A program made the position numbers and the translations under genes. Of a stretch of DNA of 64,000 nucleotides, positions 49,491 through 60,471 are shown piece after piece. The notes under the pieces were generated by a model that was not told the DNA's origin, did not search any database, and saw only the letters and a list, made by a program, of their open reading frames with translations. Each line of letters starts with the position of its first letter. The first letter of the stretch is position 1. The stretch lies in NCBI RefSeq assembly GCF_000017165.1, contig NC_009634.1, positions 372,001 through 436,000 of the forward strand. The letters are read 5' to 3'. This DNA comes from Methanococcus vannielii SB. Its GTDB lineage: Archaea > AGJL01 > Methanococci > Methanococcales > Methanococcaceae.

Positions 49491-50663
49491 ATGGATGCTT
49501 TAACACAGTTAATGGAACTAGCAGGGATGCCCACCAATATATTCATGACTTTATTGGTACTTGCAGGTATTGCCATATTCCTAGTTATTATGATCTTTTT
49601 GATAAGATATTTGGCAGAAACTGCTCCATTTGCTTACGTTAATGCAAGAGTAAGAAGTATGGAGTCAAGACTGCTTAAAGATCATAAAATGAATGAATTA
49701 ATCGAAGCTGCAGGGGCTAACGAATTAATCGGGTTTTTGGAAGATACTGACTATGGGCCATATTTGTCTGAAGTATTAGGTCAAAGTGAAGATCCAACAG
49801 TTGCTGAAAAAGCACTTGATACTCACTTAGCACACGTATACAAAACACTTGCAAATATATCACCTGACTCTGCAAGAAAAATATTAAAATTGCTTGAAAA
49901 AAAGTTTGATGTTAAAAACATTAAAACACTTTTAAGAGCAAAATACGTTGGGCTCAATGCTGAAGAAACTTTCAAATTATTAATTCCCCTTGGAACAATT
50001 CCTGAAAGCAGATTAAGGGAATTAAGTGAAACTAAATCTGTAGAAGAAATAGTAAACGCTTTAGAAGGAACAGGTTATACGACCATTCTTTCAGATGCAT
50101 TAACGGACTATGAACAGACTGGAAAGTTAACTGCTCTTGAAATGAGTTTGGATAAATCAATTCTTGAAAGCCTATGGAAAAACGTGAGTGTTGACGGTAC
50201 TGAAAAAGACTTGTTTAAAGAATTTATTGGTGCAATGATTGACATTGAAAACTTAAAAATAATATTGAAAGGAAAAGCTGACGGGTTATCCTCCGAAGTT
50301 ATTTCAAACTATACTACAAGCAAAGGATACGAGCTTGCTGCATGGAAGTTAAAGGAGCTTGCTGATGTCGAATCAATTGAAGGAGTTATCAGCTCACTTG
50401 AAGGTACAAAATACACTTCAATAATGAATGAAAGTCTTGAAGAATTCGAAAAAGTAAAATCCGTGTACATATTTGAAAAAGCTCTCGATAAATACTTAGT
50501 TAATATGGGTAAAAAATTATCACTGAGACAGCCATTTGGAATAGGCCCGATAATTGGACTTATTACTTCAAAAGAACTTGAAATAAGAAATTTAAAGATT
50601 ATTATTAAAGGAAAAATTGAAGGATTGTCTGCTAGTGAAATCAGAGAGATTCTTGTATCCTAA
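49491..50663 (+). CDS. ahaC: A-type ATP synthase subunit C
   Basis: Central funnel subunit (V-type d homologue) linking the rotor ring to the DF shaft. 390 residues; a hydrophobic N-terminal segment (about 17-40, FMTLLVLAGIAIFLVIMIFLI) is followed by three helical repeats with FAYVNARVRSMES, AYELEA-like units and the end GIGPIIGLITSKELEIRNLKII. The N-terminal membrane segment is longer than in many soluble C subunits. Confidence 0.92.
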   Translation: MDALTQLMELAGMPTNIFMTLLVLAGIAIFLVIMIFLIRYLAETAPFAYVNARVRSMESRLLKDHKMNELIEAAGANELIGFLEDTDYGPYLSEVLGQSEDPTVAEKALDTHLAHVYKTLANISPDSARKILKLLEKKFDVKNIKTLLRAKYVGLNAEETFKLLIPLGTIPESRLRELSETKSVEEIVNALEGTGYTTILSDALTDYEQTGKLTALEMSLDKSILESLWKNVSVDGTEKDLFKEFIGAMIDIENLKIILKGKADGLSSEVISNYTTSKGYELAAWKLKELADVESIEGVISSLEGTKYTSIMNESLEEFEKVKSVYIFEKALDKYLVNMGKKLSLRQPFGIGPIIGLITSKELEIRNLKIIIKGKIEGLSASEIREILVS

Positions 50664-50684
50664 AAACGATTGTAAAGTGATATT

Positions 50685-50984
50685 ATGAGAATCGGCGTAG
50701 TTGGGGATTCCGATGTAGCAGTCGGATTTAGACTTGCAGGACTTACGGATGTCTACGAAGTTAAATCCCCTGAACAGGCTTCAAAAGCGATTGAAGAATT
50801 GGACAATAATGCTGAAATAGGATTAATAATTACTACTGAACGAATCGGCGAAGGAATCAGGGAAACTATTGCTAACGCAAAAAAAGTTATCGTAGAAGTT
50901 CCAGATAAAAATGGCCCTATCGTTAGAGAAAAAGATCCTGTAAAAATATTAGTAAGAAACGCAGTCGGTATAGATATTAAGTAA
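50685..50984 (+). CDS. ahaF: A-type ATP synthase subunit F
   Basis: Small rotor-shaft subunit. 99 residues with the IGVVGDSDVAVGFRLAG start and a CheY-like fold ending VKILVRNAVGIDIK. It sits 15 bp before ahaA and pairs with subunit D. Confidence 0.94.
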   Translation: MRIGVVGDSDVAVGFRLAGLTDVYEVKSPEQASKAIEELDNNAEIGLIITTERIGEGIRETIANAKKVIVEVPDKNGPIVREKDPVKILVRNAVGIDIK

Positions 50985-50999
50985 TTCTGAGGTGAAAAT

Positions 51000-52760
51000 A
51001 TGGTCGTCGGTAAAATTATTAAAATATCCGGCCCGGTTGTTGTTGCCGAAGGCATGAAAGGTTCCCAGATGTATGAAGTGGTTAAAGTAGGTAACGAAGG
51101 ATTAACCGGAGAAATTATCCAGTTAACTGAAAACGAAGCGATTATTCAGGTTTACGAGGAAACTGCAGGTATTAAACCTGGAGAGGGCGTTACTGGAACC
51201 GGAGCACCTTTATCTGTAGAACTTGGCCCTGGCATGTTAAAAGCAATGTACGATGGTATCCAAAGACCTTTAAACGCAATTGAAGATGCTACAAACTCAA
51301 TTTACATCCCAAGAGGGGTAAACGTACCTTCACTTCCAAGAGATGTAAAGTGGGACTTTGTGCCGTCCGTAAATGTTGGCGATGAAGTGTTAGCTGGTGA
51401 CATCATCGGTACAGTTCAAGAAACTGCTTCAATCGTTCACAAAATCTTAATTCCAGTTGGAATTAACGGTAAAATCAAAGAAATTAAATCTGGAAGTTTC
51501 ACTGTTGAAGAAACAGTTGCTGTTGTTGAAACAGAAAAAGGCGACAAATTAGTAACAATGATGCAAAAATGGCCTGTAAGAAAGCCAAGACCATCAAAAG
51601 TAAAATTACCTCCGGTAATCCCATTACTTACCGGGCAAAGAGTTGAAGATACATTCTTCGGTCTTGCAAAAGGTGGTGCTTCAGCAATTCCAGGCCCATT
51701 TGGAAGTGGTAAAACTGTTACACAACACCAGCTCGCTAAATGGTCTGATGTGGATGTCGTAGTTTACATCGGTTGTGGAGAAAGGGGTAACGAGATGACT
51801 GAGGTTATCGAAGAATTCCCACACTTAGATGACATCAAAACCGGAAACAAATTAATGGATAGAACCGTATTGATTGCAAATACCTCAAACATGCCCGTAG
51901 CTGCAAGAGAAGCTTCAGTTTACACTGGAATTACAATTGCAGAATATTTCAGGGATCAAGGTTTAGGTGTACTCTTAACTGCTGACTCAACATCAAGATG
52001 GGCAGAAGCAATGAGAGAGATTTCAGGTAGACTTGAAGAGATGCCTGGAGAAGAAGGTTACCCTGCATACCTTTCATCAAAACTCGCTCAGTTCTACGAG
52101 AGGGCAGGAAGAGTTGACTGTTTAGGTTCAGAAGACAGACAAGGATTCGTATGTATCGTAGGTGCAGTTTCCCCCCCAGGTGGTGACTTCTCAGAACCAG
52201 TTACATCAAACACTTTAAGAATTGTTAAGGTATTCTGGGCGTTAGATGCAAACCTTGCAAGAAGAAGACACTTCCCTGCAATCAACTGGTTAACCAGTTA
52301 CTCACTCTACATCAACGATATTGCAGGCTGGTGGAAAAAGAACACTGGTGAAGACTGGAGAGTTTTAAGGGACGAAGCAATGGGTTTGCTTCAGAAAGAA
52401 GCTGAATTACAGGAAATCGTGCAATTAGTTGGTCCAGATGCACTTCCAGATAGGGAAAGAGTTATCTTAGAAATTGCTAGAATTTTAAGAGAAGACTTCT
52501 TACAGCAAGATGCATATCACGAAGTAGACAGCTACTGTTCACCTAAAAAACAGTACAACATGTTAAAAGTGATTATGACATTCTACAAAAAAGCATTGGA
52601 TGCAGTAGCAAAAGGTGCAGACCCTGCAAAACTTTCAGCAGTTAGTGTAAAAGGAGACATTGCTAGAATGAAGTACATGCCTGAAGAAGAATTCATAAAA
52701 ACGAAAGTACCTGAAATGATAAAGAAAATGGAATCAGAATTAGGTGCTTTAATTAAATAA
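51000..52760 (+). CDS. ahaA: A-type ATP synthase catalytic subunit A
   Basis: Catalytic nucleotide-binding subunit, 586 residues. The P-loop is [11 protein letters not shown] (the archaeal form with Phe and Ser), Walker B-like in [19 protein letters not shown], catalytic Glu in [12 protein letters not shown], and the extra non-homologous region (about residues 110-200) absent from F-type beta. No intein is present. RBS GAGGTGA. Confidence 0.97.
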   Translation: MVVGKIIKISGPVVVAEGMKGSQMYEVVKVGNEGLTGEIIQLTENEAIIQVYEETAGIKPGEGVTGTGAPLSVELGPGMLKAMYDGIQRPLNAIEDATNSIYIPRGVNVPSLPRDVKWDFVPSVNVGDEVLAGDIIGTVQETASIVHKILIPVGINGKIKEIKSGSFTVEETVAVVETEKGDKLVTMMQKWPVRKPRPSKVKLPPVIPLLTGQRVEDTFFGLAKGGASAIPGPFGSGKTVTQHQLAKWSDVDVVVYIGCGERGNEMTEVIEEFPHLDDIKTGNKLMDRTVLIANTSNMPVAAREASVYTGITIAEYFRDQGLGVLLTADSTSRWAEAMREISGRLEEMPGEEGYPAYLSSKLAQFYERAGRVDCLGSEDRQGFVCIVGAVSPPGGDFSEPVTSNTLRIVKVFWALDANLARRRHFPAINWLTSYSLYINDIAGWWKKNTGEDWRVLRDEAMGLLQKEAELQEIVQLVGPDALPDRERVILEIARILREDFLQQDAYHEVDSYCSPKKQYNMLKVIMTFYKKALDAVAKGADPAKLSAVSVKGDIARMKYMPEEEFIKTKVPEMIKKMESELGALIK

Positions 52761-52795
52761 CCTAATTAATTTTTAAACTGTAAGGAGGTTATCAT

Positions 52796-54184
52796 ATGGA
52801 CGCTATGCAAAAAACCATAGAATACACATCAGTCTCCAGAATTGCTGGTCCTTTAATGGTTATTGAAGGAATTGAAGGAATTGCTTACGGTGAAATTGTA
52901 GACATTACAACTCCTAACGGAGAAAAAAGAACCGGGCAAGTTTTAGAAGCTAGAGAAGACATTGCTGTTGTTCAGGTGTTTGAAGGAACTTCAGAATTAA
53001 ACACAAGTGAAACAAGAGTAAGATTTACCGGAGAAACTGCAAAAATCGGTGTATCAAAAGATATGCTTGGTAGAATTTTTAACGGTGCAGGAAAACCACT
53101 CGACGGTGGGCCTGAAATCATTGCTGAAAAAAAGGTGGATATTAACGGCTACCCGCTAAATCCTGTTTCAAGAAACCCGCCAAACGCTTTTGTTCAGACA
53201 GGTATTTCAACAATTGATGGTACAAACACCCTTGTTAGGGGGCAAAAAATCCCAATCTTTTCCGGATCAGGTTTACCACATAACATGCTTGCTGCACAAA
53301 TTGCAAGACAGGCTAAGGTAAGAGGAGAAGGTGAGCAGTTTGCAGTAGTATTCGCTGCAATGGGTATCACAAGTGAAGAATCAAACTATTTCATGGATGA
53401 ATTTAAGAAAACAGGTGCTTTAGAAAAAGCTGTTGTATTCATCAACTTAGCAGATGACCCTGCAATTGAAAGAATCATTACACCAAGAATTGCATTAACG
53501 ACTGCAGAGTACCTTGCATATGAAAAAGGAATGCACGTACTTGTTATATTAACTGACCTTACAAACTACTGTGAAGCATTAAGAGAAATTGCAGCTGCAA
53601 GAAACGAAGTGCCCGGAAGAAGAGGATACCCAGGTTACATGTACACTGACCTAGCATCTCTTTATGAAAGAGCAGGAAGAGTTAAAGGTAAAGAAGGAAC
53701 TGTAACACAGATTCCAATTCTTACAATGCCTCACGATGATATTACACACCCAATCCCTGACCTTACAGGATACATTACTGAAGGACAGATTGTGCTTTCA
53801 AGAGAATTAAACAGAAAAGGTATCTATCCGCCAGTTGACATCTTGCCATCACTTTCAAGACTTGCAGGTAATGGACAGGGTCCTGGAAAAACAAGAGATG
53901 ACCATGCAAAAGTTATCAGCCAAGCATACGCTGCATACGCAGAAGGTAGAGGTTTAAGAGACCTTGTAGCTGTTGTTGGTGAAGAGGCTTTAACTGAAAG
54001 AGATAGGGCATTCTTAAAATTTGCTGATGCATTTGAAGGGAGAGTTGTAACTCAAGGCGTAGATGAAGATAGAAGCATTGAAGAAACACTCGACATTATT
54101 TGGGAATTATTAACAATCTTACCAAAATCAGAATTGAAGAGAGTTTCAGACGAATTAATTGAAAAATATTTACCTAAAAAATAA
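52796..54184 (+). CDS. ahaB: A-type ATP synthase subunit B
   Basis: Non-catalytic regulatory head subunit, 462 residues. The P-loop is degenerate ([10 protein letters not shown]), and the [11 protein letters not shown] and [14 protein letters not shown] elements are typical. It alternates with subunit A in the A3B3 hexamer. RBS AAGGAGG. Confidence 0.97.
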   Translation: MDAMQKTIEYTSVSRIAGPLMVIEGIEGIAYGEIVDITTPNGEKRTGQVLEAREDIAVVQVFEGTSELNTSETRVRFTGETAKIGVSKDMLGRIFNGAGKPLDGGPEIIAEKKVDINGYPLNPVSRNPPNAFVQTGISTIDGTNTLVRGQKIPIFSGSGLPHNMLAAQIARQAKVRGEGEQFAVVFAAMGITSEESNYFMDEFKKTGALEKAVVFINLADDPAIERIITPRIALTTAEYLAYEKGMHVLVILTDLTNYCEALREIAAARNEVPGRRGYPGYMYTDLASLYERAGRVKGKEGTVTQIPILTMPHDDITHPIPDLTGYITEGQIVLSRELNRKGIYPPVDILPSLSRLAGNGQGPGKTRDDHAKVISQAYAAYAEGRGLRDLVAVVGEEALTERDRAFLKFADAFEGRVVTQGVDEDRSIEETLDIIWELLTILPKSELKRVSDELIEKYLPKK

Positions 54185-54217
54185 AATTCAGAAGCTGAAA
54201 TTTTCCCATCTTATTAA

Positions 54218-54877
<660 letters not shown>

Positions 54878-54899
54878 TTTTAACAATATTGGTGGTTTT

Positions 54900-55265
54900 A
54901 TGTTTAGAATTACTGGAAAAATTAAGGAAATTGAAGATAAAATTGAAGGTAAAAAGCATGGTGAGGCTAAACTTGAATTAGTTGGCCAGAAAGTTCCAAT
55001 TTTTGCATCTGAAACTGTCGAAATTAAATCAGGACAGATAAAAGCAGTAAATATTCAAAAAATTTGCCTGCCCAAAAAAACAGTTTTAATGCCTTCTGCA
55101 TACATTCAGCATAAGTTAGGAAACATGGTATCTTTAGGGGAAGAAATTCCTGTTCCTTTTGAACATGAACGATGTCTTGAGTACGCAATATTTATTGCAG
55201 TAAAAGACGGAAAAATTAATGAAGGAGAACTCATTGGAACCATTATAGTACTCCATGCTGAATAA
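54900..55265 (+). CDS. DUF22 protein
   Basis: A 121-residue beta-rich protein of the archaeal DUF22 family (MFRITGKIKEIED ... QKVPIFASETVEIKSGQIKAVNIQKICLPKKTVLMP ... FEHERCLEYAIFIAVKDGKI). Function unknown. ATG 54900 follows TTGGTGG. It lies 22 bp after ahaD, the fixed position of this family next to ATP synthase in methanococci as I recall, which hints at a link to energy status (inference). Confidence 0.8.
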   Translation: MFRITGKIKEIEDKIEGKKHGEAKLELVGQKVPIFASETVEIKSGQIKAVNIQKICLPKKTVLMPSAYIQHKLGNMVSLGEEIPVPFEHERCLEYAIFIAVKDGKINEGELIGTIIVLHAE

Positions 55266-55331
55266 TTGACTACTCTAAAAAATAATTAACTACCATCAAT
55301 ATACTTTTTTAAATCTTGCTTCGTGAAAAAA

Positions 55332-55769
55332 ATGGCTAAAGAAAATTTACAGGCTAATTTGGGAAATCCAAAAATTCAGAGTGTTGATACAATATATCCT
55401 TTTTTAAATAATTTAAAGTCCAATATTACAAGAAAAACTCTTTATGAACTTCTAAAAGAAGATAAGCCTTTTTTAATAATAAATGGACAGCGTTACAGGG
55501 TTAAAAGAAAAGAATTAGAATTTATAAATGAAAATGTATCAAAAGACATTCGAATACCAATTATTTTAGAATTTGATTCAAATTATGAAGCAGGAACTGT
55601 AAAAATAGAAGGCATTGAAGAAATTAAAGTAATTTCAAAGATATTAAATAAAGAACTAAATCCATTTAGTAAAGACAATATTCTTTATATGTATAAGCCA
55701 GAACTAAGGGAAGTTAGAAGAGTTCTTCCTACGGCAACACAATACTTATTTAAAATAGGGATTGATTAA
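55332..55769 (+). CDS. DUF61 (UPF0216) protein
   Basis: About 145 residues. The family pattern NLKSNITRKTLYELLKEDKP ... INGQRYRVKRKELEFINENV ... IPIILEFDSNYEAGTVKIEG ... YKPELREVRRVLPTATQY is complete. The conserved RR-LPT and GQRYR suggest nucleic acid or phosphate binding, but no function is established. It heads a tight run with the two small membrane genes that follow. Confidence 0.75.
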   Translation: MAKENLQANLGNPKIQSVDTIYPFLNNLKSNITRKTLYELLKEDKPFLIINGQRYRVKRKELEFINENVSKDIRIPIILEFDSNYEAGTVKIEGIEEIKVISKILNKELNPFSKDNILYMYKPELREVRRVLPTATQYLFKIGID

Positions 55770-55778
55770 GGAAATAGT

Positions 55779-55955
55779 ATGTTAAAAAAGAAAAAATATT
55801 ACGGAAACGACCCTTTTAAAAAAATTATGAACGACCCTAAAAAAAGCGAAAAAGTTTATAAGATATTATTCTTAGTAAATATATGGGTTTGGTTTTCAAT
55901 GTTCATTGGAGCAGTAATTTTTGTAATATGGGCCTACAAATACTTGTCAGCATAA
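55779..55955 (+). CDS. Small membrane protein, 58 residues
   Basis: A Lys-rich cytosolic N-terminus (KKKKYYGNDPFKKIMNDPKKSEK) and one long or two short hydrophobic segments (ILFLVNIWVWFSMFIGAVIF). The ATG is preceded by AAGGAAATAGT, with 9 bp to the DUF61 stop and 13 bp to the next start. Tight spacing on both sides supports a real gene. I do not recognise the family. Confidence 0.7.
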   Translation: MLKKKKYYGNDPFKKIMNDPKKSEKVYKILFLVNIWVWFSMFIGAVIFVIWAYKYLSA

Positions 55956-55968
55956 AATGGTGATTTAA

Positions 55969-56232
55969 ATGAACGAGTATGTTTTATATTTTACAATGTT
56001 TGCATTAATAACCAGTGCATTTTCTGCACTTAGATTATCGTTTAAAAAAGAAACTTCAAACGTTCTTATTGGGGAAGGCTTAATGGCAGTAGTAATTGCC
56101 ACATTTTTGGTTATTTTATCTAAATTTTACGGAATAATATATTTAGAAACGGTTGCTTTATTAATTTTAGTATGTGGGCCAGTTGGAACTATTGCATTTT
56201 CAAAATTCATGAGAAAAATAGACATTAAATAA
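55969..56232 (+). CDS. MnhF/MrpF-like membrane subunit, possible EhbB
   Basis: An 87-residue protein with three helices: LYFTMFALITSAFSALRLSF, GLMAVVIATFLVILSKFYG and VALLILVCGPVGTIAFSKF. The arrangement LRL-F...GEGLMAVVIATFLV...ETVALLIL-GPVGT-AFSKF is that of antiporter subunit MrpF, which also occurs as a subunit of energy-converting hydrogenases. Ehb genes are scattered in Methanococcus, so it may be an Ehb subunit; this is inference. RBS GGTGAT. Confidence 0.65.
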   Translation: MNEYVLYFTMFALITSAFSALRLSFKKETSNVLIGEGLMAVVIATFLVILSKFYGIIYLETVALLILVCGPVGTIAFSKFMRKIDIK

Positions 56233-56300
56233 AATACTGAAAAATTACTATTTAAAATTAAAAAAGATAAATTATTGAATTAAATAATTTTCAAAATTAA

Positions 56301-56948
56301 TTATTTTTTTAACCAGTTTATACTATTACTAAGTCCTTCTTTAAACGATTCAGTACTGCTTTTTTTATTTTCTTTTGATTCTTCTTTTAGAGGTTCAGTT
56401 TTTGGTGATTCAACCGCTGAATGGGAATGTTGTTCCCTATCCCTTTTTTTTTGCTCTAATTTTTCTTTATCAAGTTCAAAATCTTCTTCAACACGTATTA
56501 CGTGGTCTGCAATATTTTGAATTGCAGTACTAAATCCAGGTTCTGCCCCAACAACAATAATCTGCTTTCCACGTTCTTTCGCCTTTCTTATTGCAGGTAA
56601 AAAGTCCGCATCTCTTGTCATGTAAACAATAGTATCAATATTTTTATTAAATATCAATTCAGTTCCATCAACGGCCATCTCAACATCAACATCGCCTGCT
56701 GAAATCCTAGGCTCAAAGCCCTGATTTGCAATTGCTTCAATTAATTTATCAGATGCATACTGATTTAAATAAACTCTACCAACAACAATATCCCCAAATT
56801 CGTCTAAAGCATCTCTTACTTTATCAAGATCAACGTTAAATTCCTTTCTTAACATGTTTGGCCCATCAATAAGTAATGCCATCTTGTTAGTCCCTTTTTT
56901 ACTAGTTTTCACGTAAAACTTCTTTAAATTGTCCAGTTTTTTCCACAT
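56301..56948 (-). CDS. NYN-domain protein (TIGR00288 / LabA-DUF88 type)
   Basis: About 215 residues. The NYN/PIN-like ribonuclease fold is visible: ALLIDGPNMLRKEF (acidic residue in DGPN), KNIDTIVYMTRDADFLPAIRKAK (metal Asp pair) and RGKQIIVVGAEPGFSTAI. The last about 60 residues are charged and low in complexity (EQKKRDREQHSHSAVE). Likely an RNA-processing nuclease; substrate unknown. ATG 56948 with GGTGAGA. Confidence 0.82.
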   Translation of the reverse strand: MWKKLDNLKKFYVKTSKKGTNKMALLIDGPNMLRKEFNVDLDKVRDALDEFGDIVVGRVYLNQYASDKLIEAIANQGFEPRISAGDVDVEMAVDGTELIFNKNIDTIVYMTRDADFLPAIRKAKERGKQIIVVGAEPGFSTAIQNIADHVIRVEEDFELDKEKLEQKKRDREQHSHSAVESPKTEPLKEESKENKKSSTESFKEGLSNSINWLKK

Positions 56949-57024
56949 GGTTCTCACCAAAGACCAAAATCAAGGTATAAAATAAAATTATCAATTAATT
57001 TATTAATCTACAAAGTATTTAAAT

Positions 57025-57819
57025 CTAAAACTTTTTTTTGTAAATTTCCTGGAATAATTCAATATTTTTTATCGTAGTATCGAGAGTTAAAGGGGTTAAA
57101 GATACATGTTTTTTTCTCCTTATTGCGTAAACATCAGTTCCATCTTCTTCTTCCATTATTGGGTACCCGTCAATCCAGTAATAGCTTCTACTCCTTGGGT
57201 CAATCCTTTCTTCAACGTGTGTTGTATACATCTTTTTTGCAAGTTTTGTAATCTCAACGGGAGTATTTAATGTGGCATCTTCTGGAATATTTACATTTAG
57301 CACATCACAAGGAAATTCAGAATCCAAAAACTTTTCAAAAACTTTTTTAAATACGTTTGCCGCATTTAAAAATTCTATTGGACTTTCACCTTCTTTAAAT
57401 TTTAAATGATCGGCAGTAACTTGTAATGAGCATGCAAAAGCTTTTGCACCGTGATGTGAACCTTCAAAAGCGGCGCCAAGGGTTCCTGAAGTTGTAATTT
57501 CAGTTCCTAAATTTTCACCAATATTTATTCCTGAAATTACAAAATCAGGCACTTTTTTTAAAACTTGATATATTCCAAGAACTACGCAATCTGATGGAGT
57601 TCCTGAAACGGCATAACCTTCAGAACAGTCTGAAAGTTTTGTTTTTGTTATTCTTAAAGGTTCAAAAAAACTTATTGCCCTTCCAATCCCACTTTGTTGG
57701 TTTGTTGGTGCTACAACGGTAACATTTGCATCAAATTCACTACTTAGTACATTTTTAAGTGCTAAAAGGCCATTTGAGTATATTCCATCATCATTTACAA
57801 GCAATATTTCAAGAGTCAT
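57025..57819 (-). CDS. surE: 5'-nucleotidase SurE
   Basis: Hydrolyses nucleoside 5'-monophosphates with divalent metal. 264 residues: LLVNDDGIYSNGLLAL (metal Asp pair), APTNQQSGIGRAISF, VSGTPSDCVVLG and ISGINIGENLGTEITTSGTLGAA. Standard length. RBS AAGGTGATTTC. The start is 255 bp from the divergently transcribed regulator gene. Confidence 0.95.
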   Translation of the reverse strand: MTLEILLVNDDGIYSNGLLALKNVLSSEFDANVTVVAPTNQQSGIGRAISFFEPLRITKTKLSDCSEGYAVSGTPSDCVVLGIYQVLKKVPDFVISGINIGENLGTEITTSGTLGAAFEGSHHGAKAFACSLQVTADHLKFKEGESPIEFLNAANVFKKVFEKFLDSEFPCDVLNVNIPEDATLNTPVEITKLAKKMYTTHVEERIDPRSRSYYWIDGYPIMEEEDGTDVYAIRRKKHVSLTPLTLDTTIKNIELFQEIYKKKF

Positions 57820-58074
57820 GAAATCACCTTAATTTTATTAGTATATGTATAATCGGATATTTATATATAGGGACTTTAAAAAATGCATTTAACGCTATTT
57901 CAAGTTTTTTTTAAACTTTAAAGAATTTAAAAAAATTTAAAGAATTTAAAAAAACGTCAATTGTTTTAAAATTTGCTTTTTAATTGAAGGTATATCAAAA
58001 CTATAAAAACTATATATAGTAACCAGTTATATATTTATTAAAGTTATATTGATAATAATAACCTGGTGAACTTG

Positions 58075-58875
58075 ATGAAAAAAAGAAATATTACTGAATT
58101 TCAAATACTATCAGAAGTTGTTAGAAAACAGCCACACATTAAACAAAAAGAAATAGCTGACACACTCGGAATAACCGTTCAGGGAGTGTCTGAACACATG
58201 CGTAACCTCATGAAAGAAGAGTTTATTAAAAATAAAGGTCGTGGTGAATACGTTATAACTGAAAAAGGAATGGCCGTATTAAAATCATGGATTTCAGATT
58301 TTAAAAGTTACTTAAATGATGTAAATCAAAACTTGTATCGATATAAAGATGTTTGGCCGGCAATAGCTGCTGAAGATGTAGTTTCAGGAGATAATATTGG
58401 AATATTTATGAAAAAAGGCCTCATATATGCTTCAAAAGAACTAAATTCCAATGCAACTGCTAAAGTATTTTTTGGAGGACTTAAAGGGGAAGATATTGCA
58501 ATACATGATATTAAAGGGCATATTGAAGTAAATAAAGGAAAAGTTATAGTTTTAAAAATTCCTGCAGAGGTTATGGGGGGTTCAAGAAATGTAAATTACG
58601 ATATAATAACTGACACTATTACGGAATATCCTGAGTCAGTTATTGCAACTGCAGGAACAGTTGGAAATGTAGTAACTTCAAGGCTTGAAATTCACCCTGA
58701 TATAAGATTTGCAGTTTCAGAAGGAATAGTTTCTGCTTGTAACCGGGGTTCAGATGTAATTGCAATAATTACTGGAAAAATGGCTGAAAAGATTATTAAA
58801 GTAATAGATAAAAACAAAATAAGTTATATTCTTTTAGATGCTTCAAAAAACATTGATTTAAGCGAATTTGAATAA
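58075..58875 (+). CDS. Winged-helix regulator, hdrCB-neighbour type
   Basis: About 266 residues. An N-terminal winged helix (residues 8-65: ILSEVVRKQPHIKQKEIADTLGITVQGVSEHMRNLMKEEFI) precedes a C-terminal domain of about 190 residues with VFFGGLKGEDIAIHDIKGHIEV, EYPESVIATAGTVGNVV and NRGSDVIAIITG, which may bind a small molecule. I do not recognise that domain's ligand. It is convergent with hdrB 62 bp away. ATG 58075 fits CTGGTGA best; TTG 58072 is too close. Confidence 0.75.
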   Translation: MKKRNITEFQILSEVVRKQPHIKQKEIADTLGITVQGVSEHMRNLMKEEFIKNKGRGEYVITEKGMAVLKSWISDFKSYLNDVNQNLYRYKDVWPAIAAEDVVSGDNIGIFMKKGLIYASKELNSNATAKVFFGGLKGEDIAIHDIKGHIEVNKGKVIVLKIPAEVMGGSRNVNYDIITDTITEYPESVIATAGTVGNVVTSRLEIHPDIRFAVSEGIVSACNRGSDVIAIITGKMAEKIIKVIDKNKISYILLDASKNIDLSEFE

Positions 58876-58936
58876 ATTACAGTATAATAACTATTTATTA
58901 TTTTTATTTAAAAAAATAGAATTAAAATTAAATGGA

Positions 58937-59818
58937 TTAGTATCCTAATTTATTAAGTAACGGTTCTGGCGAAATAAAGTTTACATCTAAAGCAACTTCT
59001 GATGGCTTCATTCCCATTGCAAGACCTAAAAGTTGGGATAAATGTACAACTGGGAATCCATATTCGTTACCGAGTTTTTCTTTAATTTCAATTTGCCCCC
59101 TGTCAAATTGCAACTGACAGAATGGACATACGTTAACAGTAGCATCAGCACCCACTGCCAACATGTTTTCAATTTTTTCCTGAGTCATACTTAATGCAAG
59201 ATCTAATTCTTTAGCCCTTACACCACCACCTGCACCACAACACATCATTTTATCTTTATATGCTACTGACTTAGCACCGGTTGCTTCAACAAGTTCATCA
59301 AGCATTGTTGGATTTTCAGCACTGCCGAGTCCTTTTGCAGATGTTGGTTTTAAGAAGTGGCACCCGTAGTGAACGCCTATATTTACACTTAATGGTTTTA
59401 CAACGTTTTCTCTAATTTTATCTACACCTATGTCATTGTAGATTAATTCAGCAAAGTGCCTTACATGAACGGTTCCTTTATATTCTTTTCCAACTTCGTT
59501 AAGCTGTTCGTTTACCATTTTTAAAGCATCTTTGTTTTCATGTAACATGTGTGCAGCTTCAAATAATGAACCATAACATCCGTTACATACGGTAACTATA
59601 TCTACGCCCATTTCTTCTGCAATACACAAGTTTCTTGCAGCTAAAGTTAACCATGTTTTTTGGTCGAATGAACCAAATACTCCCGGAGCCGGACAGCAGG
59701 AAGCTCCAGGCATATCTACTAATTCAACACCTAATTTCTCCATTACTGTTCTTGTAGCAGATTCCACACCAGCGTACCTGTTTGGCATAATACATCCAAG
59801 GAAAAACGCGTATTTCAT
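58937..59818 (-). CDS. hdrB: Heterodisulfide reductase subunit B
   Basis: Catalytic subunit that reduces CoM-S-S-CoB at noncubane [4Fe-4S] clusters. About 293 residues with two CCG domains; the first reads Cys9-X31-CysCys-X35-CysXXCys (Cys78, Cys81), the second [11 protein letters not shown] ... MMCCGAGGG ... VCPFCQ. ATG 59818 with GGTGAT upstream (a weaker ATG lies 12 bases earlier). It follows hdrC by 38 bp. Methanococci have two hdrCB loci; this is the one beside a winged-helix regulator. Confidence 0.96.
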   Translation of the reverse strand: MKYAFFLGCIMPNRYAGVESATRTVMEKLGVELVDMPGASCCPAPGVFGSFDQKTWLTLAARNLCIAEEMGVDIVTVCNGCYGSLFEAAHMLHENKDALKMVNEQLNEVGKEYKGTVHVRHFAELIYNDIGVDKIRENVVKPLSVNIGVHYGCHFLKPTSAKGLGSAENPTMLDELVEATGAKSVAYKDKMMCCGAGGGVRAKELDLALSMTQEKIENMLAVGADATVNVCPFCQLQFDRGQIEIKEKLGNEYGFPVVHLSQLLGLAMGMKPSEVALDVNFISPEPLLNKLGY

Positions 59819-59856
59819 CAATATCACCATTTTTTAAATTTAGACTATATCTTAAA

Positions 59857-60411
59857 TTATTGTTTTAAACCCATTGTTTTCCAGTCAAATCCTATTAAAT
59901 CATCAAATTTCAAACACTTAGCAATTGTTCTAATTTCATCCATATCTTTTTGACTGAATTGTGCAATTGGTGCTTTTTCAGCGAGTCCTAATGATTTTCT
60001 TAATTTTGCAGTATCTTCATTTGCAGGTACCGCATGACCAGCTTTTAAAACGTATACTGCGGTCATTTTATGCGGAGTTGCCATGTTTCCTTTTTGAGCT
60101 GCCAAATTTCTTATTGTTTTAATAATTTCAGTTACTTTAACATCTCTTGGGCATCTCTCATAGCAAGTGTAGCAAGTTGTACACTTCCAAATATCGTCAC
60201 TATCTAAAACACTATCCATACCAAGTAATGCTTGCCTAATTACCTTTCTTGTTCTGTATGCAGTCCTTCTACCACTTGGGCAGCTTCCAGTACATGTACC
60301 GCATTGGTAGCATGCTTTTAATGAAGCTACTTCCTTTTCACCTGGAACTGGAGTTCCAGCATCAATGATTTTGTTAACAAAATCTTTGTTTAAATTTTCA
60401 GCTTTCATCAT
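59857..60411 (-). CDS. hdrC: Heterodisulfide reductase subunit C
   Basis: Electron-transfer subunit with two [4Fe-4S] motifs: Cys34-37-40-44 (CYQCGTCTGSCP) and Cys77-80-83-87 (CTTCYTCYERCP). About 184 residues, standard length. It passes electrons from HdrA to HdrB. ATG 60411 (or 60408) follows GAGGTGTTACTG; the GTG at 60420 is in that site. It is first in its operon, divergent from DUF167/ycaO. Confidence 0.95.
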   Translation of the reverse strand: MMKAENLNKDFVNKIIDAGTPVPGEKEVASLKACYQCGTCTGSCPSGRRTAYRTRKVIRQALLGMDSVLDSDDIWKCTTCYTCYERCPRDVKVTEIIKTIRNLAAQKGNMATPHKMTAVYVLKAGHAVPANEDTAKLRKSLGLAEKAPIAQFSQKDMDEIRTIAKCLKFDDLIGFDWKTMGLKQ

Positions 60412-60471
60412 CAGTAACACCTCGAGGATACTTTTGTGCGGATATAATATATTTATTATTAGTTGCTGCCC

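Noticed and set aside
58022-58067. ACCAG ... CTGGT repeat before the winged-helix gene
   Set aside because: Only five paired bases about 35 bp apart; too weak to call an operator.
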